DNA from: Paenibacillus larvae subsp. larvae
GTDB taxonomy: Bacteria > Bacillota > Bacilli > Paenibacillales > NBRC-103111
Length of the DNA stretch: 64,000 nucleotides
Direction: 5' to 3'
Assembly (NCBI RefSeq): GCF_002003265.1
Contig: NZ_CP019687.1
Span: 558,001-622,000, forward strand
The notes under the pieces are model-generated. The model was given only the letters and a program-made list of their open reading frames with translations. It searched no databases and was not told the origin of the DNA. How positions within the stretch are numbered: position 1 is the stretch's first letter; every line of letters starts with the position of its first letter. The position numbers were made by a program, and so were the translations under genes. Positions 1 to 9,687 of this stretch are shown here, one piece after another.

Positions 1-1
1 G

Positions 2-1294
2 AATGACGTGAACGAGGCTTTGCGTGAGGTGCGCCTTGCTCTTTTGGAAGCAGACGTTAACTTTAAAGTAGTCAAACAGTTTATTTCTAAAGTGAAAGAG
101 CGTGCGGTAGGTCAGGAAGTGATGAAGAGCTTCACCCCCGGCATGGTCGTCATTGATATTGTGAATAAAGAACTGACCGAACTAATGGGTGGCACACAAA
201 GCAAACTGGCCAAGTCAAACCGCCCTCCTTCCATCGTCATGATGGTCGGTCTTCAAGGGGCCGGTAAAACGACAACTACCGGGAAACTTGCTAAACTTCT
301 GACTAAACAGAACCATAAACCACTCCTCGTGGCCTGTGATATTTATCGTCCGGCTGCAATCAAACAACTGCAGGTGCTTGGGGAACAGCTTCAGGTTCCT
401 GTGTTTTCCATGGGAGATCAGGTGAACCCGGTTGACATTGCCAAAGCAGGTATCCAGCATGCCAAGGATAATCACTATGATTATGTGATCATTGATACGG
501 CAGGACGCCTTCATATTGACGAAAGTCTGATGGAGGAGCTTAAGCAGGTGCGTGAAGCAGTTGAGCCGGATGAGATTCTGCTCGTTGTGGACGCTATGAC
601 GGGGCAGGATGCGGTCAACGTGGCGGAAAGCTTTCATAAACAGATGGAATTAACCGGTGTGGTACTGACTAAACTCGATGGCGATACCCGTGGCGGTGCA
701 GCGATTTCTGTAAAGGCCGTGACAGGCTGCCCTATCAAGTTTGCGGCTATGGGTGAGAAAATGGATGCGCTGGAACCGTTCCACCCAGAACGGATGGCAT
801 CCCGGATTCTTGGCATGGGGGATATGCTCACGCTAATCGAGAAAGCCCAGGCCGGAATTGACGCCGACAAAGCAAAAGAAATGGAACGTAAAATGCGTAA
901 CGCGGAATTTACGTTCGATGATTTCTTGGAGCAGATGGAGCAGGTCAAAAAACTGGGGCCTCTCGATCAAATTCTGGATATGCTTCCTGGAGCAGGAAAA
1001 ATGAAGGGCATGAAAGACTTGAAAGTGGATGACAAGCAGATGAGCCGTGTTGAAGCTATTGTCAAATCCATGACTAAGGAAGAAAAACAGAAACCGGAAT
1101 TATTAAATGCCAGCCGCAGGAAACGGATTGCGCTCGGCAGCGGTAATTCCATTCAGGATGTGAACCGGTTCATCAAGCAATTCGAGGATATGCGCAAAAT
1201 GATGAAACAGTTCTCCGGCATGATGAATAACCCTAAGGGAATGAAAGGCCTGAAGTCCAAGCTCGGTAAAGGATTTAAGTTCCCATTTGGTTAA
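2..1294 (+). CDS. ffh: Signal recognition particle protein Ffh (5' end outside window)
   Basis: This is the GTPase subunit of the signal recognition particle, which binds signal peptides with SRP RNA and delivers ribosomes to FtsY at the membrane. The frame is open from base 2, and the first visible residues already belong to the N-domain helices, so the start lies upstream of the window. The NG domain shows the P-loop GLQGAGKTT (from about base 248), then DIYRPAA, DTAGR and TKLDGDTRGG. The C-terminal M domain is methionine-rich (KMMKQFSGMMNNPKGMKG). It is followed 41 bp later by rpsP, the usual Bacillales order. Identity is certain; only the 5' end is missing. Confidence 0.97.
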   Translation, partial: NDVNEALREVRLALLEADVNFKVVKQFISKVKERAVGQEVMKSFTPGMVVIDIVNKELTELMGGTQSKLAKSNRPPSIVMMVGLQGAGKTTTTGKLAKLLTKQNHKPLLVACDIYRPAAIKQLQVLGEQLQVPVFSMGDQVNPVDIAKAGIQHAKDNHYDYVIIDTAGRLHIDESLMEELKQVREAVEPDEILLVVDAMTGQDAVNVAESFHKQMELTGVVLTKLDGDTRGGAAISVKAVTGCPIKFAAMGEKMDALEPFHPERMASRILGMGDMLTLIEKAQAGIDADKAKEMERKMRNAEFTFDDFLEQMEQVKKLGPLDQILDMLPGAGKMKGMKDLKVDDKQMSRVEAIVKSMTKEEKQKPELLNASRRKRIALGSGNSIQDVNRFIKQFEDMRKMMKQFSGMMNNPKGMKGLKSKLGKGFKFPFG

Positions 1295-1335
1295 CCGGAT
1301 AAAGAGATTCTAATTTTGTGTAGGAGGTGATATTC

Positions 1336-1608
1336 ATGGCAGTACGTATTCGCCTGAAACGTATGGGTGCTCATAAAGCTCCTTTCTACCGTGTGGTAGT
1401 ATCCGATTCCCGTTCTCCACGTGACGGACGTTTCATCGAGGAAATCGGTTTTTATAATCCGGTAGCCCAACCGGCTGAAGTTAAAATCGACGAAGAAAAA
1501 GCGTTGAAGTGGCTTCAAAACGGGGCGCAAGCTTCCGATACCGTGCGCAACTTGTTCAGCAAAGCAGGTTTGATGCAAAAGTTTCACGAGCTAAAGCAGC
1601 AGAAGTAA
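1336..1608 (+). CDS. rpsP: 30S ribosomal protein S16
   Basis: Small-subunit ribosomal protein of 90 residues, the usual length. It begins [11 protein letters not shown] and contains the S16 signature region ([21 protein letters not shown]). ATG 1336 is chosen over the in-frame GTG at 1327, because that GTG lies inside the strong ribosome-binding site AGGAGGTGA (1322-1330). It sits between ffh and khpA. Confidence 0.97.
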   Translation: MAVRIRLKRMGAHKAPFYRVVVSDSRSPRDGRFIEEIGFYNPVAQPAEVKIDEEKALKWLQNGAQASDTVRNLFSKAGLMQKFHELKQQK

Positions 1609-1630
1609 TTCTGTGATTTCGGAGGTCCTC

Positions 1631-1861
1631 ATGGAAGAAGTTATTACTGTTATCGCGAAGGCATTGGTTGATCATCCGGAAGATGTCAAGGTCAATGTGG
1701 TGGAGAACGAGAACAGCGCTGTTTACGAACTTACCGTGCATCCCGACGATGTCGGCAAGGTAATTGGCAGACAGGGCCGGATCGCCAAAGCCCTTCGGAC
1801 CGTAGTGACATCTGCAGCAGTGAAAGTGAACAAACGTGTGACTGTTGAAATCATTTCATAG
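1631..1861 (+). CDS. khpA: KH-domain RNA-binding protein KhpA (YlqC)
   Basis: A 76-residue single KH-domain protein. The GxxG loop is in GKVIGRQGRIAKALR (GRQG). In Firmicutes KhpA pairs with KhpB/EloR and binds RNA to tune cell elongation and division; this role is known from the family. ATG 1631 follows GGAGG (1621-1625); the upstream GTG at 1613 has no ribosome-binding site. The gene starts 22 bp after rpsP and is probably co-transcribed with it. Confidence 0.92.
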   Translation: MEEVITVIAKALVDHPEDVKVNVVENENSAVYELTVHPDDVGKVIGRQGRIAKALRTVVTSAAVKVNKRVTVEIIS

Positions 1862-1864
1862 GGG

Positions 1865-1889
1865 AAGGTTAGGAGATCCTAACCTTTTC
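1865..1889 (+). terminator. Terminator after khpA
   Basis: The arms AAGGTTAGG and CCTAACCTT form a 9-bp stem with a 4-nt loop, followed by TTCT. The U tail is short, so termination may be partial. Confidence 0.6.
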
Positions 1890-1961
1890 TCCATATTATA
1901 AAGTGATGACTTTTGCAGGAAGGCCGTTAGTAAAAAACATACCTTTCTGCAGTTTGGGAGA

Positions 1962-2004
1962 AACGGTTGCCGCCTTTAAACGGGTCCGGCAAAACCGTTT
2001 TTTC
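1962..2004 (+). terminator. Second hairpin with T tract before rimM
   Basis: AACGGTTGCCG pairs with CGGCAAAACCGTT (two unpaired A) around a 14-nt loop and runs into TTTTTT. It may terminate transcription or attenuate entry into rimM-trmD. Confidence 0.6.
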
Positions 2005-2086
2005 TTGTATATACCAGAAGCCTAAAACATGTATAAAGGAAGAATAGAGTATCCATTTAAATCTGTTGGAGGGTTGACATTCAAAG

Positions 2087-2608
2087 ATGAGTCCAAATTT
2101 GTATACAGTAGGGGCTATTGCCAATACACACGGATTGCGGGGAGAACTCAAAATTATTCCGCACACGGACTTTGCTGAAGAGCGGTTTGCTCCCGGCAGC
2201 AAGCTCATGGCTGTGGATTTAAAGGGGAAAGAAATGCCGGTAGAAATTGCTTCTGCCCGTTTACATAAAAACGCTTTTATTGTGAAGTTTAAACAGTTTC
2301 ATCATATTAATGAGGTTGAACCGCTTAAAGGCGGATTGCTTAAAGTGGAAGAAAAATATCTACAGAAACTGGAGGAAGGGGAGTATTACTTCCATGAAAT
2401 TTTAGGCTGTACGGCCTTTACCATGGATGGAGAAGAGCTGGGTACCATTAAAGACATTTTAACTCCCGGTGCCAATCACGTTTGGGTCGTATCCGGACCG
2501 AAATACAAACAGATCCTGCTTCCTTACATTGAGGATGTTGTTAAAGAAGTAGATGTAGATAACAAAATTGTCCGGGTTAAGCTTTTGGAAGGGCTGCTGG
2601 ATTTATGA
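2087..2608 (+). CDS. rimM: Ribosome maturation factor RimM
   Basis: 16S rRNA processing protein that binds S19 and helps mature the 30S head. It has 173 residues, the usual length. The N-terminal barrel begins [18 protein letters not shown], and a PRC-barrel follows ([12 protein letters not shown] onward). Its stop overlaps the trmD start (ATGA), which indicates translational coupling. Confidence 0.96.
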   Translation: MSPNLYTVGAIANTHGLRGELKIIPHTDFAEERFAPGSKLMAVDLKGKEMPVEIASARLHKNAFIVKFKQFHHINEVEPLKGGLLKVEEKYLQKLEEGEYYFHEILGCTAFTMDGEELGTIKDILTPGANHVWVVSGPKYKQILLPYIEDVVKEVDVDNKIVRVKLLEGLLDL

Positions 2609-3357
2609 AGATTGATGTATTGACGCTTTTTCCAGCATTGTTTGAAGGGGTTTTTACCTCCAGCATTCTGGGGAAAGCCCAGGAAAAAGGTATTGTTTCG
2701 CTAAAATCCGTTAATTTCCGGGACTATGCCAATAACAAACATAATACGGTTGATGACTATCCTTATGGCGGGGGAGGGGGAATGGTTTTGAAACCGGAAC
2801 CGATATTCTCCGCAGTGGAGGATCTTGTGCCTGAGGGACATGTCAAACGGCCCAGAGTGATTCTGATGTGTCCCCGAGGAGAGACATTCTCCCAGAAAAA
2901 AGCGGAGGAGCTTGCCGGGGAAGAGCACCTGATCTTTATCTGCGGTCATTACGAAGGCTATGATGAGCGAATAAGGGAACACCTTATTACCGACGAACTT
3001 TCCATCGGTGATTATGTCCTTACAGGAGGCGAACTTCCAGCCATGGTTATCATCGATAGTGTGGTAAGGCTACTCCCGGGTGTGCTCGGTAATGAGATGT
3101 CTGCAGTTACGGATTCTTTTAGCACCGGTTTACTTGAACACCCCCATTACACAAGGCCAGTGAATTTCCGCGGGTGGAAGGTGCCTGAATTACTCTTGTC
3201 CGGACATCATAAGAACATCGAAGGCTGGCGCCGGAGGCAGTCATTATACCGCACCTTGGAACGCCGCCCGGATCTTCTCGAGGGCCGCGAGCTTACTAAG
3301 GAAGAACAGCAATGGAAAACGGAATGGGAAGCATCCGGGGGATCAGACAAGCCGTAA
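2605..3357 (+). CDS. trmD: tRNA (guanine-37-N1)-methyltransferase TrmD
   Basis: SPOUT-family enzyme that methylates G37 next to the anticodon using S-adenosylmethionine and prevents +1 frameshifting. It has 250 residues. The trefoil-knot region has [15 protein letters not shown] and [16 protein letters not shown]. It is translationally coupled to rimM through ATGA and precedes rplS. Confidence 0.97.
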   Translation: MKIDVLTLFPALFEGVFTSSILGKAQEKGIVSLKSVNFRDYANNKHNTVDDYPYGGGGGMVLKPEPIFSAVEDLVPEGHVKRPRVILMCPRGETFSQKKAEELAGEEHLIFICGHYEGYDERIREHLITDELSIGDYVLTGGELPAMVIIDSVVRLLPGVLGNEMSAVTDSFSTGLLEHPHYTRPVNFRGWKVPELLLSGHHKNIEGWRRRQSLYRTLERRPDLLEGRELTKEEQQWKTEWEASGGSDKP

Positions 3358-3375
3358 AATTAAGTTGTCATATTG

Positions 3376-3499
3376 GACGCTTTATGCTAAAATAACTCAT
3401 GTTGTGAATCCGGTGGTCCTCTACGCATGCAAACCTGTAGGATAGGGAATATCCCGGGAATGGCGGAATGAACACCCGTGTGGAAGGAGGTAATCTTAG
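3376..3499 (+). promoter_or_regulatory. Leader of rplS, candidate L19 autoregulatory leader
   Basis: The 142 bp between trmD and rplS is GC-rich and holds short complementary segments (CCGGTGGTCCTC, CCTGTAGGATAGGG, ATCCCGGGAATG), ending in the ribosome-binding site AAGGAGGT. Low-GC Firmicutes often have an L19-binding leader here. That identity comes from position; the fold was not computed. Confidence 0.45.
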
Positions 3500-3841
3500 A
3501 TGAATCTTATTCAAGAACTGACTAAAGATCAACTGCGTACGGATATTCCTAACTTCCGCCCTGGAGATACTTTGAAAGTATACGTAAAAGTTATCGAGGG
3601 AAGCCGTGAGCGTATTCAGCTTTTTGAAGGTGTTTGCATTAAGCGCCGCGGTGGTGGAATCAGTGAAACCTTTACCGTTCGTAAAATTTCTTACGGCGTA
3701 GGCGTGGAAAGAACATTCCCGCTTCACACTCCGAAGATTGATAAGCTTGAAGTAGCTCGCCGTGGTAAAGTTCGCCGTGCGAAACTTTATTATCTGCGTG
3801 GTCTTCGCGGTAAAGCAGCAAGAATTCGTGAGATTCGATAA
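3500..3841 (+). CDS. rplS: 50S ribosomal protein L19
   Basis: Large-subunit protein of 113 residues at the 30S-50S interface. It contains [20 protein letters not shown] and the signature [17 protein letters not shown]. The ribosome-binding site is AAGGAGG. A strong terminator follows. Confidence 0.97.
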   Translation: MNLIQELTKDQLRTDIPNFRPGDTLKVYVKVIEGSRERIQLFEGVCIKRRGGGISETFTVRKISYGVGVERTFPLHTPKIDKLEVARRGKVRRAKLYYLRGLRGKAARIREIR

Positions 3842-3850
3842 GAAAACCAG

Positions 3851-3877
3851 GGGGCTTGAGTCAATCAAGCCCCTTTT
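3851..3877 (+). terminator. Terminator after rplS
   Basis: GGGGCTTGA pairs with TCAAGCCCC and runs into TTTTG. It closes the rimM-trmD-rplS unit. Confidence 0.88.
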
Positions 3878-3952
3878 GTTTGTTTTAGTAGGACAAAACC
3901 TTTACAATAGGGATATATAAACCAAACTAACGAACGAAGGGAAGGCGAATGT

Positions 3953-4555
3953 GTGGAACAAAAAAAAGAGCAATCCCTGCCTGAAGTCCAGCGCAATACC
4001 GGTCCGGTTAAAAAGGAAGCCTGGGAATGGGCAAAGGCCATTTTAATCGCTGCGGTATTAGTGATTCTCATTCGCTGGCTGTTGTTCGCCCCTTTCATTG
4101 TTGACGGGCCCTCAATGGAACCTAATTTCTTTACGAATGAACGTTTGATCGTCAATAAACTGATCTACAAAGTACGCAAGCCGGAGCGGGGCGAAGTGAT
4201 TGTCTTTCATGCGCCTGAAGGCAAGGACTTTATCAAAAGGGTCATTGCCCTGCCGGGGGAAACGGTTAAGGTAGAAGGGGATAAGGTGTACATAAACGGG
4301 GAAGTACTGAATGAACCGTATCTGAAGGAAGCTGTGGATGATGCCAAAAAGAAAGGTATTCCATACAATACGATTAATTTCCAGGATGCTAAAGTCCCCG
4401 AAGGTACCGTTTTTGTCATGGGCGATCACCGTTCCAACAGCAAGGATAGCCGTTCCAGCGAGGTAGGGGCTGTACCATATGATAAAATTGTTGGCCGGGC
4501 GGATGTAGTTTTCTGGCCGATTAAAAATTTCACTTTAGTAAATCATGGCGGATAA
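3953..4555 (+). CDS. lepB: Signal peptidase I
   Basis: Membrane serine protease that removes signal peptides from secreted proteins. One membrane segment spans about residues 27-47. The catalytic serine is S54 in DGPSMEP and the general base is K95 in FIKRVIALPGE; the later box GDHRSNSKDSR is also present. With 200 residues and one N-terminal anchor it is the Bacillus Sip type. The GTG start follows GAAGGCG. Confidence 0.95.
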   Translation: MEQKKEQSLPEVQRNTGPVKKEAWEWAKAILIAAVLVILIRWLLFAPFIVDGPSMEPNFFTNERLIVNKLIYKVRKPERGEVIVFHAPEGKDFIKRVIALPGETVKVEGDKVYINGEVLNEPYLKEAVDDAKKKGIPYNTINFQDAKVPEGTVFVMGDHRSNSKDSRSSEVGAVPYDKIVGRADVVFWPIKNFTLVNHGG

Positions 4556-4570
4556 ATGAGCTGCCAGAAT

Positions 4571-4600
4571 GTGAAATTCGCTTAAAGAACCGAATTTCAC
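4571..4600. repeat. Perfect 10-bp inverted repeat between lepB and rbgA
   Basis: GTGAAATTCG and CGAATTTCAC are separated by 10 bp. There is no T tract, so it is not a standard terminator. It may be an mRNA hairpin or a protein site. Confidence 0.5.
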
Positions 4601-4646
4601 CATACTTATTTGGTGCGGGGATCCACAAGGATCATGAGGTGAATGT

Positions 4647-5528
4647 ATGACAATACAATGGTTTCCTGGTCATATGACCAGGGCGAGACGAGAAATTCAG
4701 GAAAAACTGAAACAGCTTGACGTAGTTATTGAACTGCTGGATGCACGCATTCCTTTATCCAGCCGTAATTCAATGATTGACGAAATTTTAAAAGACAAAC
4801 CCAGACTGGTCGTACTGAATAAAAGTGATTTGGCTGACCCGGTTGTGACAGAAGCATGGGTTGCTTTCTTCGAAAAGGAAACGCTAAAAGCTCTGCCTAT
4901 TGACGCGGCAAGCGGTTTTCAAGTAAAAGACATCATTCCCAGATGCAAAGAACTGGCCAGCCACAAGATCGAAGCCCAAATCCAAAAAGGGATAAAGCCA
5001 CGGCCCGTCCGTGCTTTAATAGTAGGAATTCCGAATGTAGGAAAATCAACTTTAATCAATCAACTGGCAGGCAAAAAAATTGCCGCAACCGGGGACCGTC
5101 CCGGAATAACAAAAGGCCAGCAGTGGATTAAAGTCGGGAAGGAAATGGATCTGCTTGATACGCCCGGCATTCTCTGGCCAAAATTTGAAGATCAGCTTGT
5201 CGGCTTAAAATTGGCTGCTACCGGAGCCATTCGTGAAGAAATTCTTCATTTGGATGAGATCGCTTTTTACTTAACCAAGCAGCTTATTATTCATTATCCG
5301 CAGGCACTAAGAGAGCGTTACGGTTTAGCTGAGCTTCCCGGGGATCTGGAAGATAATCATGCCATAGTGGATGTAATGGAGACAGTGGGGCGAAAGCGTG
5401 GAGCGATCATGAGCGGGGGACGTGTCGATCTTGAAAAAGCTTCCTCAGTTTTACTGAGGGATACGCGTTCGGGTAAGCTTGGCCGGGTCAGTTTGGAACG
5501 GCCAAGCGATTATTATGATAATGTATAA
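4647..5528 (+). CDS. rbgA: Ribosome biogenesis GTPase RbgA (YlqF)
   Basis: Circularly permuted GTPase needed for late 50S assembly. G4 (NKSD, residues 58-61) precedes G1 (GIPNVGKST, 127-135) and G3 (DTPG, 171-174), the diagnostic permuted order. The N-terminus [12 protein letters not shown] is typical. The ribosome-binding site GAGGTGA precedes ATG 4647. It neighbours rnhB as in B. subtilis. Confidence 0.96.
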   Translation: MTIQWFPGHMTRARREIQEKLKQLDVVIELLDARIPLSSRNSMIDEILKDKPRLVVLNKSDLADPVVTEAWVAFFEKETLKALPIDAASGFQVKDIIPRCKELASHKIEAQIQKGIKPRPVRALIVGIPNVGKSTLINQLAGKKIAATGDRPGITKGQQWIKVGKEMDLLDTPGILWPKFEDQLVGLKLAATGAIREEILHLDEIAFYLTKQLIIHYPQALRERYGLAELPGDLEDNHAIVDVMETVGRKRGAIMSGGRVDLEKASSVLLRDTRSGKLGRVSLERPSDYYDNV

Positions 5529-5623
5529 AAGTCAGTCCGCTAAAGAGGTTTCAAACTGCCGGCAATATCTCTGAATCATGGTTACAGATAAAAGATATTA
5601 GCTTGAGAGCGTCAGCGTGCGTC

Positions 5624-5674
5624 TTTCATTCCGGGGAATAACGACAGAATCTATTCAAATTCCCTGGAATGAAA
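5624..5674. repeat. Long hairpin-forming inverted repeat between rbgA and rnhB
   Basis: Two 16-nt arms (5624-5639 and 5659-5674) match at 15 of 16 positions, and the one difference is a G-U pair in RNA. The loop is 19 nt and there is no T tract. The rest of the 292-bp gap shows no gene; a terminator closes it. Confidence 0.5.
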
Positions 5675-5734
5675 CAGCGCCGAAAGCAAAATCTTTTTAC
5701 CTTTTTATATCAGACATACTTTGTCGACACACCT

Positions 5735-5757
5735 AACCGCTTTAGCGGCTTTTTTTA
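5735..5757 (+). terminator. Terminator upstream of rnhB
   Basis: CCGCT pairs with AGCGG over a 2-nt loop (longer loop if the last pairs open) and continues into CTTTTTTT. Confidence 0.7.
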
Positions 5758-5820
5758 TAAGGACAAATAGCTAGATGCTGAACATAGCCTCCGTTATAAT
5801 AGGAAGATGGAGGAGAGGTC

Positions 5821-6504
5821 ATGAAAGAAAATAAAACGAGCAGTTCCGCAAAGCTTAAAAGAAAAGAAAAAAGAAAAAAGGCGGAAACTCCTGATTTATT
5901 GCAAAAGGAAAAAGAGCTGTGGGCAGCCGGGTACACTGCCATAGCCGGCATAGATGAAGTCGGTAGAGGCTGTCTGTTTGGAGATGTGGTGGCAGCGGCT
6001 GTCATTTTGCCTGCAGATTCATATATAGAGGAAATCAATGATTCCAAGAAATTAACAGAAAAAAAACGGGAAGCTCTCTTTGAAACGATTATGAATGAAG
6101 CAGTGGCAGTTGGTATAGGGAGAGTGGATGTGCAAACGATTGAAAGAATCAATATCAAACAGGCTGCAAGACTGGCTATGAAATTAGCAGTGGAAGAACT
6201 TGCTTTAGCCCCTGATTACCTGCTTATTGATGCGGAGAAAGTAGATCTTTCCTTCCCCCAGGAAGCTGTCATTCATGGAGATGAGTTGTCCCAATCTATT
6301 GCCGCGGCCTCCATCGTTGCAAAAGTAACGAGAGACCGGCTTTGCGCTGAATGGGACGGGCTATACCCCGGATACGGAATTGCCGGTCATAAAGGGTATG
6401 CTACAAAAGAGCATCGGGAGCAAATCCGCCTGCTTGGGCCAACCCCGCTTCACCGGTCTTTGTTTTTGCGCAATATTCTAATGGAGCAACAGACGTTATT
6501 TTAA
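5821..6504 (+). CDS. rnhB: Ribonuclease HII
   Basis: Removes ribonucleotides from RNA-DNA hybrids and misincorporated ribonucleotides. The acidic active-site residues are D45 and E46 in GIDEVGRG, D137 in LLIDAEKVD, and an aspartate near 172. The N-terminal 25 residues are a lysine-rich extension. Length is 227 residues. The ribosome-binding site is GGAGGAGAGG. Confidence 0.95.
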   Translation: MKENKTSSSAKLKRKEKRKKAETPDLLQKEKELWAAGYTAIAGIDEVGRGCLFGDVVAAAVILPADSYIEEINDSKKLTEKKREALFETIMNEAVAVGIGRVDVQTIERINIKQAARLAMKLAVEELALAPDYLLIDAEKVDLSFPQEAVIHGDELSQSIAAASIVAKVTRDRLCAEWDGLYPGYGIAGHKGYATKEHREQIRLLGPTPLHRSLFLRNILMEQQTLF

Positions 6505-6558
6505 GCTGGCTTATAACCGATAAAAAGGATACATAGGATCGGAAAGTAGGGTGAATGC

Positions 6559-8369
6559 ATGAATATAAGCGGATTAGTAAGAGCTGCACTTGGCGATATG
6601 CGGGGCAGTGAAGCCAAAACAGTCGAACTGAAAACAGGCCAAGTCGTAAGGGGTGTTGTATTAGAACTGCTGGATGCTCAGGATGCAATATTGTCCATTA
6701 ACGGAGTTCAGCTTAGAGCGAAACTGGAGACCCCCTTAACCCAAGGGGAGTCCACCCTGCTCCAGGTTCAGCCGGGAATGAAAGACGGGACCGTAGTCAT
6801 GAAACCTATTACTGGACCTGTCCTGACTGCTTTGACAGATTCGATGTTCGGGGAACTGTTGAAACAGCTTGGTTTGAAAGATACGGAGGAAAACCGGGCG
6901 CTGCTGCTTGGTATGAAGCAGGCAGGGCTATCGTTTACACAGGAGAACGTATCCCGGTTCACAGACGTTCTTAAGGGAAAAGCAAGAAACATTCCTTTAC
7001 AGGAATGGAGCCAGGCGGCCTCTATTGCAGTAAATAAGCAGCTGCCTTTGTCTGGAGAAACAGTCAAGCCGCTGCATCAGGTACTGTTTGGACAATCTAT
7101 CCTTTCTCTCTTGCAGAAGCTGGAAACCGGATTGAGCGAATGGCTTGCCCGTTCCCCGCTGAATCCCCAACCGAATCAGTCTCCTGTATCCAATGGGGGG
7201 AGTTCTTCAGCACAAGTTCCGGTTGAAGGAAAGCCTTTGTTAAACAGCACTCAGAACGCAGCTGCGAATAAACAATCTCAAACTGAAATGAGCCAGCCTT
7301 CTTCAATATCGCCGGCGGCAGCTAACGGGGGGGATCGCCGGATAAAGCCACAGCCCTCCTTCAGCAAGTCCGCCAGGCCATAGCCGGGCTGCAGTCGTTT
7401 CAACCGGCTGCGTCTAAAGCTGCTCCCGCATTTACAGGGACAGCGCTGCAGGCCGGCGGTACAGCCCCAAGGGATGGGGCCGCTCCGCCGTCCTCTACCG
7501 TTCCTAACCCTGCGGGGGCGGCAGAGGCTCAGGCGCGTATTGATTCGCGCCCGACTCAAGCGGCAGGACCGGCAGAGCCGCCCGCCGCAGGCCACCGGCC
7601 CGGACCGGAATCCGCGGTCCGGCAAATGCCGCCGCAGGCCACCCAGGCCGCGGCTGAAACAATGCCCGCCGGCGCGGAGGAGGGCGAAGGCATCAAGCGC
7701 CTGCTTCAGGCGCTTGGTATCGATCATGAGCATCACCTTGGGAAGATGCTCATGGGCGTGCACGGGGAGACAGCCCCGCTCCCCGGAGGAGCGGAACATC
7801 AAGCTGCCCGCGCGACCGAGACGCTGAAAGGCTTGCTTTTGCAAGCTACAGCGACTGATGATTTGCCTCCTGTAGTCAAAGAGGCCGCTCAGCAAACTAT
7901 CCAGCATATAACCGGCCAGCAGCTTTTGCTGACGGCAGACCGCCAATCACCGTTTACCCACTTGACCTTGTTCGTGCCCTTTCAGAATCAGGACGGGAGC
8001 CGGTCTGCGGCTGTACATGTACAAACCCGCAAAGGGGCCAAAGGGGAACTGGACATGGATAACTGCCGGCTTTTATTTGACCTTCAACTACATACACTGG
8101 GGGATACACTGGTTGATGTACAAATTGTCAACCGTATAGTGAGCCTGAATATTCGCAATGATTTTCCTGAGCTCGGCGCACTTTTGGACAGTCAAAAAGG
8201 CGAGATAGCAGAAGCACTGGATAAACTCGGATACCAGTTTATTTCTATGAAGTGTGATCCGTTTCCGGTTATGACCACTCAGAATGGGGCTCAATCAGAG
8301 ACGGCAGCTGTACGTATGACGGAGTGGTATGAAGGCGGAGTACGCAAAGGAGTGGATTACCGCATATGA
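6559..8369 (+). pseudogene. ylqG: YlqG-like FliK-domain protein, frameshifted in a G7 run
   Basis: The first frame (6559-7383) encodes the N-terminal domain (MNISGLVRAALGDMRG...) and stops soon after a run of seven G at 7327-7333. The downstream frame continues without a stop to 8369. It has a Pro/Ala/Gln-rich linker and a C-terminal domain like the flagellar hook-length control C-terminus (LFDLQLHTLGDTLVDVQ). One extra G would restore a single frame of about 603 residues (N-G-G-G-S-P-D-K-A). The position before ylqH matches B. subtilis ylqG. It could be a true mutation, a homopolymer sequencing error, or slippage. Confidence 0.8.
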
Positions 8370-8698
8370 CTAAAGCGGCTCATAACGGTCAGGAGGGAAG
8401 GCCGGGAAATTCATTGAAAAAAGCAGTTGCCTTAAAATATAATCCAGGCCAGGGCCAAGCTCCGGTTGTAATAGCTAAGGGGACGGGGAAGATTGCGGAG
8501 GATATATTAAGTAAGGCAGAAGAACACGGCATTCCTGTGCAGGAGGATCCCTCTCTCGTAGAAGTGCTGTCCAAACTTGATTTGGATCAGGAGATTCCTC
8601 CTGAACTTTATCAGCTTGTAGCCGAAATTTTGACCTTTATTTACCGGTCCGATAACCGGATGGGCGAGATCCGGAAGTCACAGCAAGTGGAGGACTAA
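8366..8698 (+). CDS. ylqH: YlqH, FlhB C-terminal-domain-like protein
   Basis: A 110-residue cytoplasmic protein like the C-terminal part of the export-gate protein FlhB (ALKYNPGQGQAPVVIAKGTG, then EHGIPVQEDPSLVEVLSKLD). It lacks the membrane part and the NPTH cleavage motif. ATG 8366 overlaps the upstream stop (ATGA). Function is unknown; it is paired with ylqG in Bacillales. Confidence 0.85.
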   Translation: MTKAAHNGQEGRPGNSLKKAVALKYNPGQGQAPVVIAKGTGKIAEDILSKAEEHGIPVQEDPSLVEVLSKLDLDQEIPPELYQLVAEILTFIYRSDNRMGEIRKSQQVED

Positions 8699-8707
8699 TT
8701 CATACAA

Positions 8708-9112
8708 ATGAATTCTGACGAGTTCCAAAGAGAAACCAAGAAATTAGACGGCCGAAAAGCGTTAGGTAAAAGAGGAGAAGAGATAGCGGTCCGTTATCTT
8801 AAAGAAAAAGGCTTTCAGATATTGTCCCAAAACTGGAGATGCCGGACAGGTGAGGTTGATATTATTTTGCTTGAGGAACCAAGATGTCTGATTTTTACAG
8901 AAGTCCGCTCGCGAAGGGTGACGGGCAAGTTCGGTTCGGCAGCTGAATCCATAAACAGGAGAAAACAGCAGCAAATAAGACAAACTGCTCTTTATTATGT
9001 CTATGTTCATCCTCCATTTAACAGATATACCATCAGGTTTGATGTCGTAACTGTGGAGTTTTTTCCAGAAAAAGAAGACCCGGTGATTCATCATATCAAG
9101 GCCGCTTTTTAA
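8708..9112 (+). CDS. yraN: UPF0102 (YraN) family protein, nuclease-like fold
   Basis: A 134-residue protein with the family core KRGEEIAVRYLKEKGFQIL, RTGEVDII and FTEVRSR. These match a PD-(D/E)XK-like nuclease core (E...D...ExR). It lies next to comM, as is common, and a role in DNA processing has been suggested for the family. The terminator at 9159-9203 separates it from the convergent comM. Confidence 0.88.
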   Translation: MNSDEFQRETKKLDGRKALGKRGEEIAVRYLKEKGFQILSQNWRCRTGEVDIILLEEPRCLIFTEVRSRRVTGKFGSAAESINRRKQQQIRQTALYYVYVHPPFNRYTIRFDVVTVEFFPEKEDPVIHHIKAAF

Positions 9113-9158
9113 GTAAGAGAAGTTTCTGATTAAAAGGAAAGTAAAGTTATGCTTAGAC

Positions 9159-9203
9159 AAGCCCGGGGGGTTCCTTGTTAAAAGGACCCCGCGGGCTTTT
9201 TAT
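9159..9203. terminator. Bidirectional terminator between yraN and comM
   Basis: AAGCCCG and GGGGTTCCTT pair with AAAGGACCCC and CGGGCTT around GTTA. The TTTTT tail serves the + strand, and a weaker tract serves comM on the - strand. Confidence 0.8.
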
Positions 9204-9209
9204 AAAAAA

Positions 9210-9687
9210 TCACATCTGTTTCTGATCGAGATTCCGGTATTGGACCGCTTCTGCCACATGCTCAGTCTGAATAGTCTCTGAACCTTCCAGGTCCGCAATG
9301 GTTCGGGAAATCCGAAGAATCCGGTCGTATGCTCTTGCACTAAGCCTAAGGGCAGCAAAGGCACGCTGCAGCAGTCCCAAAGCTCCCCCGCTTAATTCGC
9401 AGCAGGAACGAAGCTGTTTCCCTTGCAGCTCACTATTGAAAGTGATGGGGAAATGTGCATAGCGGCGTTTTTGGAGTTGAAGAGCAAATTCCACCTGTTC
9501 TCTCATCTGGGCAGAGGAAAGACTTTCCGTTTTGGAGGATAATAGTTGAAAATTGACACGCGGAACTTCCACATGCAAATCAATCCGGTCCATTAGCGGT
9601 CCGGACATCTTCGACCGGTAATGTTGAATTTTCAATGGAGTACAGGTACAGCCTTGTGTTTCATGCTCAGCGGAAAGATAACCACAG
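9210..9687 (-). pseudogene. comM: comM 3' part (split by the prophage)
   Basis: This is the C-terminal third of ComM/YifB, an AAA+ Mg-chelatase-like helicase that helps transforming DNA integrate. On the - strand the frame enters at the phage core as PCGYLSAEH and continues through QGCTCTPLKIQHYRSKMSGPLMDRIDLHVEVP to the stop at 9210. It has no start of its own; TTG 9635 is internal. The 5' part lies at 53829-54826. The two lengths (478 + 998 nt) sum to 492 codons including the stop. Confidence 0.93.

Noticed and set aside
7474-7827. Arg/Pro-rich + strand frame inside ylqG
   Set aside because: Third-frame shadow of the GC-rich linker of ylqG.
9210-9635. Open frame that could be called a separate short gene from TTG 9635
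   Set aside because: It is the 3' part of comM; the frame continues upstream to the phage core and lacks a ribosome-binding site.
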